NCBI GenBank assembly: GCA_012517815.1
Contig: JAAYUF010000013.1
Coordinates: forward strand, 62,001 to 126,000
Origin: Clostridiales bacterium
Lineage (GTDB): Bacteria; Bacillota; Clostridia; Christensenellales; Aristaeellaceae
Length of the DNA: 64,000 nt
Direction of reading: 5' to 3'
Shown: one piece after another, positions 61,353 to 64,000 of the stretch
Layout of the letters: each line of letters begins with the position of its first letter
How positions within the stretch are numbered: the first letter of the stretch is position 1
Notes under the pieces: generated by a model
Seen by the model: only the letters and a program-made list of their open reading frames with translations
What the model was told of the DNA's origin: nothing
The model's database searches: none
Position numbers and translations under genes: made by a program

Positions 61353-64000
61353 ATGAAAGAGCAAGGTTTGCCACGACAGCAAGGGTTGTACTCGCCCCGG
61401 TTTGAACATGACGCGTGCGGCATCGGCATGCTGGCCAACATCAAGGGCGTGCGTTCCCATGCGGTGCTCAGGGACGCGATGGAGGCGCTCAACCACCTGT
61501 CCCATCGCGGCGGAACCGGCGCCGAGCCCGATACTGGCGACGGCGCCGGGATTCTCACCCAGCTTCCGGATGCGTTTTTTCGAAAAGTATGCCCTCTGGA
61601 GGGAATGGTGCTGCCCGCGCCCGGCTCGTACGGCGTCGGCATGCTTTTTTTATCCCGAGACGAGGCGCGCTGCGAGAAAATCGAAAAAACATTCGAGTCC
61701 ATTGTGGCGGAGTTCGGGCAGAGCTTCCTGGGTTGGCGCACCGTGCCGGTGAACGCCTCGACCCTCGGGCAAACCGCCCTGGCCTGCATGCCGCTCATCC
61801 GGCAGGCGTTTATCCAGAAAAGCGCCGACCTTTCCGACGACGACGCTTTCGAGCGCCGGCTGTACCTGATCCGCAAGGTGGCCGAGCATCGCCTGCGCTA
61901 TGCTCCCGGCGCGGACTCGGGCGATTTTTACGCAGCGAGCCTGAGCTGCCGCACCATCGTTTACAAGGGCATGCTGCAGGCGCGGCAGGTGGGGGAGCTT
62001 TACCTCGACCTGAGCGACCTGGACTATACCACGGCCGTCGCGCTGGTGCACAGCCGCTACTCCACCAATACCTTCCCCAGCTGGGAGCGCGCCCACCCCA
62101 ACCGCTACACCATCCATAACGGCGAAATCAACACCATTCTGGGCAACCAGAAGCGCATGAACGCCCGCCAGACGCACGTGCACACCGACGCATTCGGCGA
62201 CGACGTAACCCGGGTGTTCCCCATCGTCAACGACGACGGCAGCGACAGCGCCATGTTTGACAACGCGCTGGAGTTCCTGCTGCTCTCCGGCCGCAGCCTC
62301 CCGCACGCCGCCATGATGATGATCCCCGAGCCGTGGGAGAAGAACATCACGCTTTCGCCCGAGCTGCGCGCGTTTTACGAGTTCCACAGCCACGTGATGG
62401 ACGCCTGGGACGGCCCCGCCGCCATGGCGGTGACCAACGGCGTGCAGGCGCTGGCGATGCTGGACCGCAACGGCCTGCGCCCCGCCCGCTACTGCGTGAC
62501 CACCGACGACATGCTCATCATGGCCAGCGAAACCGGCGTGCTGGATATTCCCCCGGAAAAGGTGCTCTATAAAGAGCGCCTTCGCCCAGGCCGCATGCTG
62601 CTGGTGGATACCGAAGCCGGCCGCGTGATCAGCGACGACGAGATCAAGAGCCGCATGGCGGCCATGTACCCCTACGCCCGGTGGATCAAGCAGCTGCAGC
62701 TGACCATCGAGGAGTTGCCCGAAGGCGAACCGCCCCTGACCGCGCCGGACCTGCCGCTGTGGCAGCTGCAAAAGAACTTCGGCTATACCAACGAGCAGGT
62801 GCAAAAGGTGCTGATCCCCATGGCGGACAAGGGCATGGAGCCCACGGCGTCCATGGGCGCGGACCTTCCGCTGGCGGTGCTGTCCGAACGGCCGCAGCTG
62901 TTGTACGACTATTTCCACCAGCTTTTCGCGCAGGTGACCAACCCGCCCATCGACGCCATCCGCGAGGAGATCGTCACCTCCACGCGCGTGTACATCGGCT
63001 CGGAAGGCGATCTGCTGTCGCCTTCGCCCCAGAGCTGCCGGCAGCTGAAACTGCCCCACCCCCTCATGACCGACGCGGAACTGGCGCGCATCAAGGCGCT
63101 GGACAGCGAAGGCTTCAAGCCCGCGACGCTGTCCATCCTCTACGATGTGGCGCAGGGCGGCAGCGGCATCCAGTCGGCGATGAAGCGCGTGTACGCGGAC
63201 CTCGATCAGGCCTTTGACGAGGGCTGCACGATGTTCATCCTCTCCGACCGGGGCGTGGACGAAACCCACGCGGCGGTGCCGGCGCTGCTGGCGGTATCCG
63301 GCGTGCAGGCGCACACCATCCGCCGGGGCATCCGCACGCAGCTCAGCATTCTGCTGGAAAGCGGCGAACCGACCGAAGTACACCATTTCGCGCTGCTGGT
63401 GGGTTATGGCGCGACGGCCGTGAACCCCTACCTGGCGCTTCGCACCGTGGAGGACGCGGTGCGGGGCGGCACGCTCAAGGGCCAGACGGTGGAAGAGGCG
63501 CAGGCGCACTACCTCAAGGCCATCGTCAAGGGCATCGTCAAGGTGATGTCGAAAATGGGCATCTCGACCATCCAGAGCTACCGCGGCTCCCAGATCTTCG
63601 AGGCCGTGGGCCTGAGCCGGGAACTGATCGACGAATATTTCCCCCAGACGGTCTCGCCCATCGGCGGCATCGGGCTGGAGGGCGTCGCCAGGGAGAACGC
63701 CGCCCGGCACGACTCGGCCTTCAACGATCCGCTGGGCGAGGAAACGCTGGAAGCCGGCAGCGTGATGCAGTGGCGCAAGGGGGAGGAATACCACCTCTAC
63801 AACCCCGAGACGATCCACCTGTTGCAGCAGGCCTGCTGGAACGACGATTACAGGATTTTCAAGCAATACACCCAAAGCCTGGACAACAGCGCGGAGAAGG
63901 CGACGCTGCGCAGCCTGATGGACTTTGCGCCCGCGGGCGAGCCTGTGCCGCTGGACGAAGTGGAAAGCGTACAGGCCATCTGCAGGCGCTTCAAGACCGG
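61353..64000 (+). CDS. gltB: Glutamate synthase large subunit, N-terminal part
   Basis: The frame is open from the ATG at 61353 (after CGGAGG) to the window end, 882 codons, and continues beyond. After a ~21-residue propeptide comes the Ntn glutaminase: the predicted nucleophile Cys22 lies in FEHDACGIGMLANIKG, with NHLSHRGGTGAEPDTGDGAGI, HSRYSTNTFPSWERAHPNR, IHNGEINTI and NGLRPARY. The central domain follows (ILSDRGVDETHAAVPALLAVSGVQ, HFALLVGYGATAVNPYLALRT), and the FMN domain begins (GISTIQSYRGSQIFEAVGL). It makes glutamate from glutamine and 2-oxoglutarate with the small subunit, not seen here. Confidence 0.95.
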   Translation, partial: MKEQGLPRQQGLYSPRFEHDACGIGMLANIKGVRSHAVLRDAMEALNHLSHRGGTGAEPDTGDGAGILTQLPDAFFRKVCPLEGMVLPAPGSYGVGMLFLSRDEARCEKIEKTFESIVAEFGQSFLGWRTVPVNASTLGQTALACMPLIRQAFIQKSADLSDDDAFERRLYLIRKVAEHRLRYAPGADSGDFYAASLSCRTIVYKGMLQARQVGELYLDLSDLDYTTAVALVHSRYSTNTFPSWERAHPNRYTIHNGEINTILGNQKRMNARQTHVHTDAFGDDVTRVFPIVNDDGSDSAMFDNALEFLLLSGRSLPHAAMMMIPEPWEKNITLSPELRAFYEFHSHVMDAWDGPAAMAVTNGVQALAMLDRNGLRPARYCVTTDDMLIMASETGVLDIPPEKVLYKERLRPGRMLLVDTEAGRVISDDEIKSRMAAMYPYARWIKQLQLTIEELPEGEPPLTAPDLPLWQLQKNFGYTNEQVQKVLIPMADKGMEPTASMGADLPLAVLSERPQLLYDYFHQLFAQVTNPPIDAIREEIVTSTRVYIGSEGDLLSPSPQSCRQLKLPHPLMTDAELARIKALDSEGFKPATLSILYDVAQGGSGIQSAMKRVYADLDQAFDEGCTMFILSDRGVDETHAAVPALLAVSGVQAHTIRRGIRTQLSILLESGEPTEVHHFALLVGYGATAVNPYLALRTVEDAVRGGTLKGQTVEEAQAHYLKAIVKGIVKVMSKMGISTIQSYRGSQIFEAVGLSRELIDEYFPQTVSPIGGIGLEGVARENAARHDSAFNDPLGEETLEAGSVMQWRKGEEYHLYNPETIHLLQQACWNDDYRIFKQYTQSLDNSAEKATLRSLMDFAPAGEPVPLDEVESVQAICRRFKT

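Noticed and set aside
61650-63875. 741-codon frame antisense to gltB
   Set aside because: Composition is typical of a shadow frame (His/Arg/Gly/Val-rich, no motifs), whereas the plus strand has an unmistakable glutamate synthase.

Overview
The window is GC-rich (roughly 60-65 %), densely coded bacterial DNA. T-box and lysine riboswitch leaders, a DegV protein, an RsbW/STAS-type module, Firmicute-like TTTACA-type Pho boxes and strong AGGAGG ribosome binding sites point to a high-GC member of the Bacillota, most likely class Clostridia. Genus and species cannot be read from the sequence. No tRNA, rRNA, insertion sequence, phage gene or CRISPR array was seen.

Layout. 1-3.6 kb: the 3' end of an unidentified gene interrupted by an in-frame TAG, a lone Hpt phosphotransfer protein, a polytopic membrane glycosyltransferase-like protein and a Cys-rich orphan. 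3.7-6.5 kb: a tyrosine T-box leader controlling an aromatic-type aminotransferase and tyrS. 6.7-10.4 kb: VOC protein, membrane acyltransferase, exonuclease III, YfcE-type phosphodiesterase and hotdog thioesterase. 10.5-11.9 kb: a three-gene partner-switching module (degenerate ATPase-like protein, STAS antagonist, RsbW-like kinase) closed by a terminator. 11.96-14.5 kb: an overlapping HisH-like / HisF-like / N-acetyl sugar amidotransferase cassette of the acetamidino-sugar type. 14.9-21.4 kb: a 2162-residue surface protein with about ten SdrD-B-type modules, divergent from a DegV gene. 23-30.5 kb: mostly single housekeeping genes (secreted MBL-fold hydrolase, uppP, flavodoxin-like reductase, lipoprotein, ppa, GNAT, YgjP-type metalloprotease, anchored esterase, DUF523). 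30.9-36.6 kb: envelope sugar genes (lipid-linked sugar-phosphate transferase, nucleotidyltransferase, galE and convergent glmS). 36.8-40.5 kb: hydroxyacid dehydrogenase, HAD phosphatase and a CBS/CorC membrane protein.

40.9-47.5 kb is a complete phosphate regulon: pstC-pstA-pstB-phoU-phoP-phoR on the minus strand, divergent from pstS. The two promoters carry mirror-image Pho-box arrays, and the PstS domain order is circularly permuted. 47.9-55 kb is a sugar uptake and phosphorolysis unit: AraC regulator, binding protein, two permeases and a GH65 phosphorylase. 55.5-58.2 kb is an amino-acid ABC transporter whose leader is a lysine riboswitch, so it should import lysine. 58.9-61 kb is tex. The window closes inside gltB.

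Repeats are unusual in number. They include a 13-copy 17-bp minisatellite, a 4-copy 35-bp tandem repeat, a 156-bp duplication of the degV 3' end, an 80-bp duplication upstream of the sugar operon, paired long hairpins, and a roughly 115-bp interspersed element present three times, two copies of which flank the lysine transporter in the same orientation. Three predicted binding proteins (PstS, sugar, lysine) have signal peptides without a lipobox cysteine.
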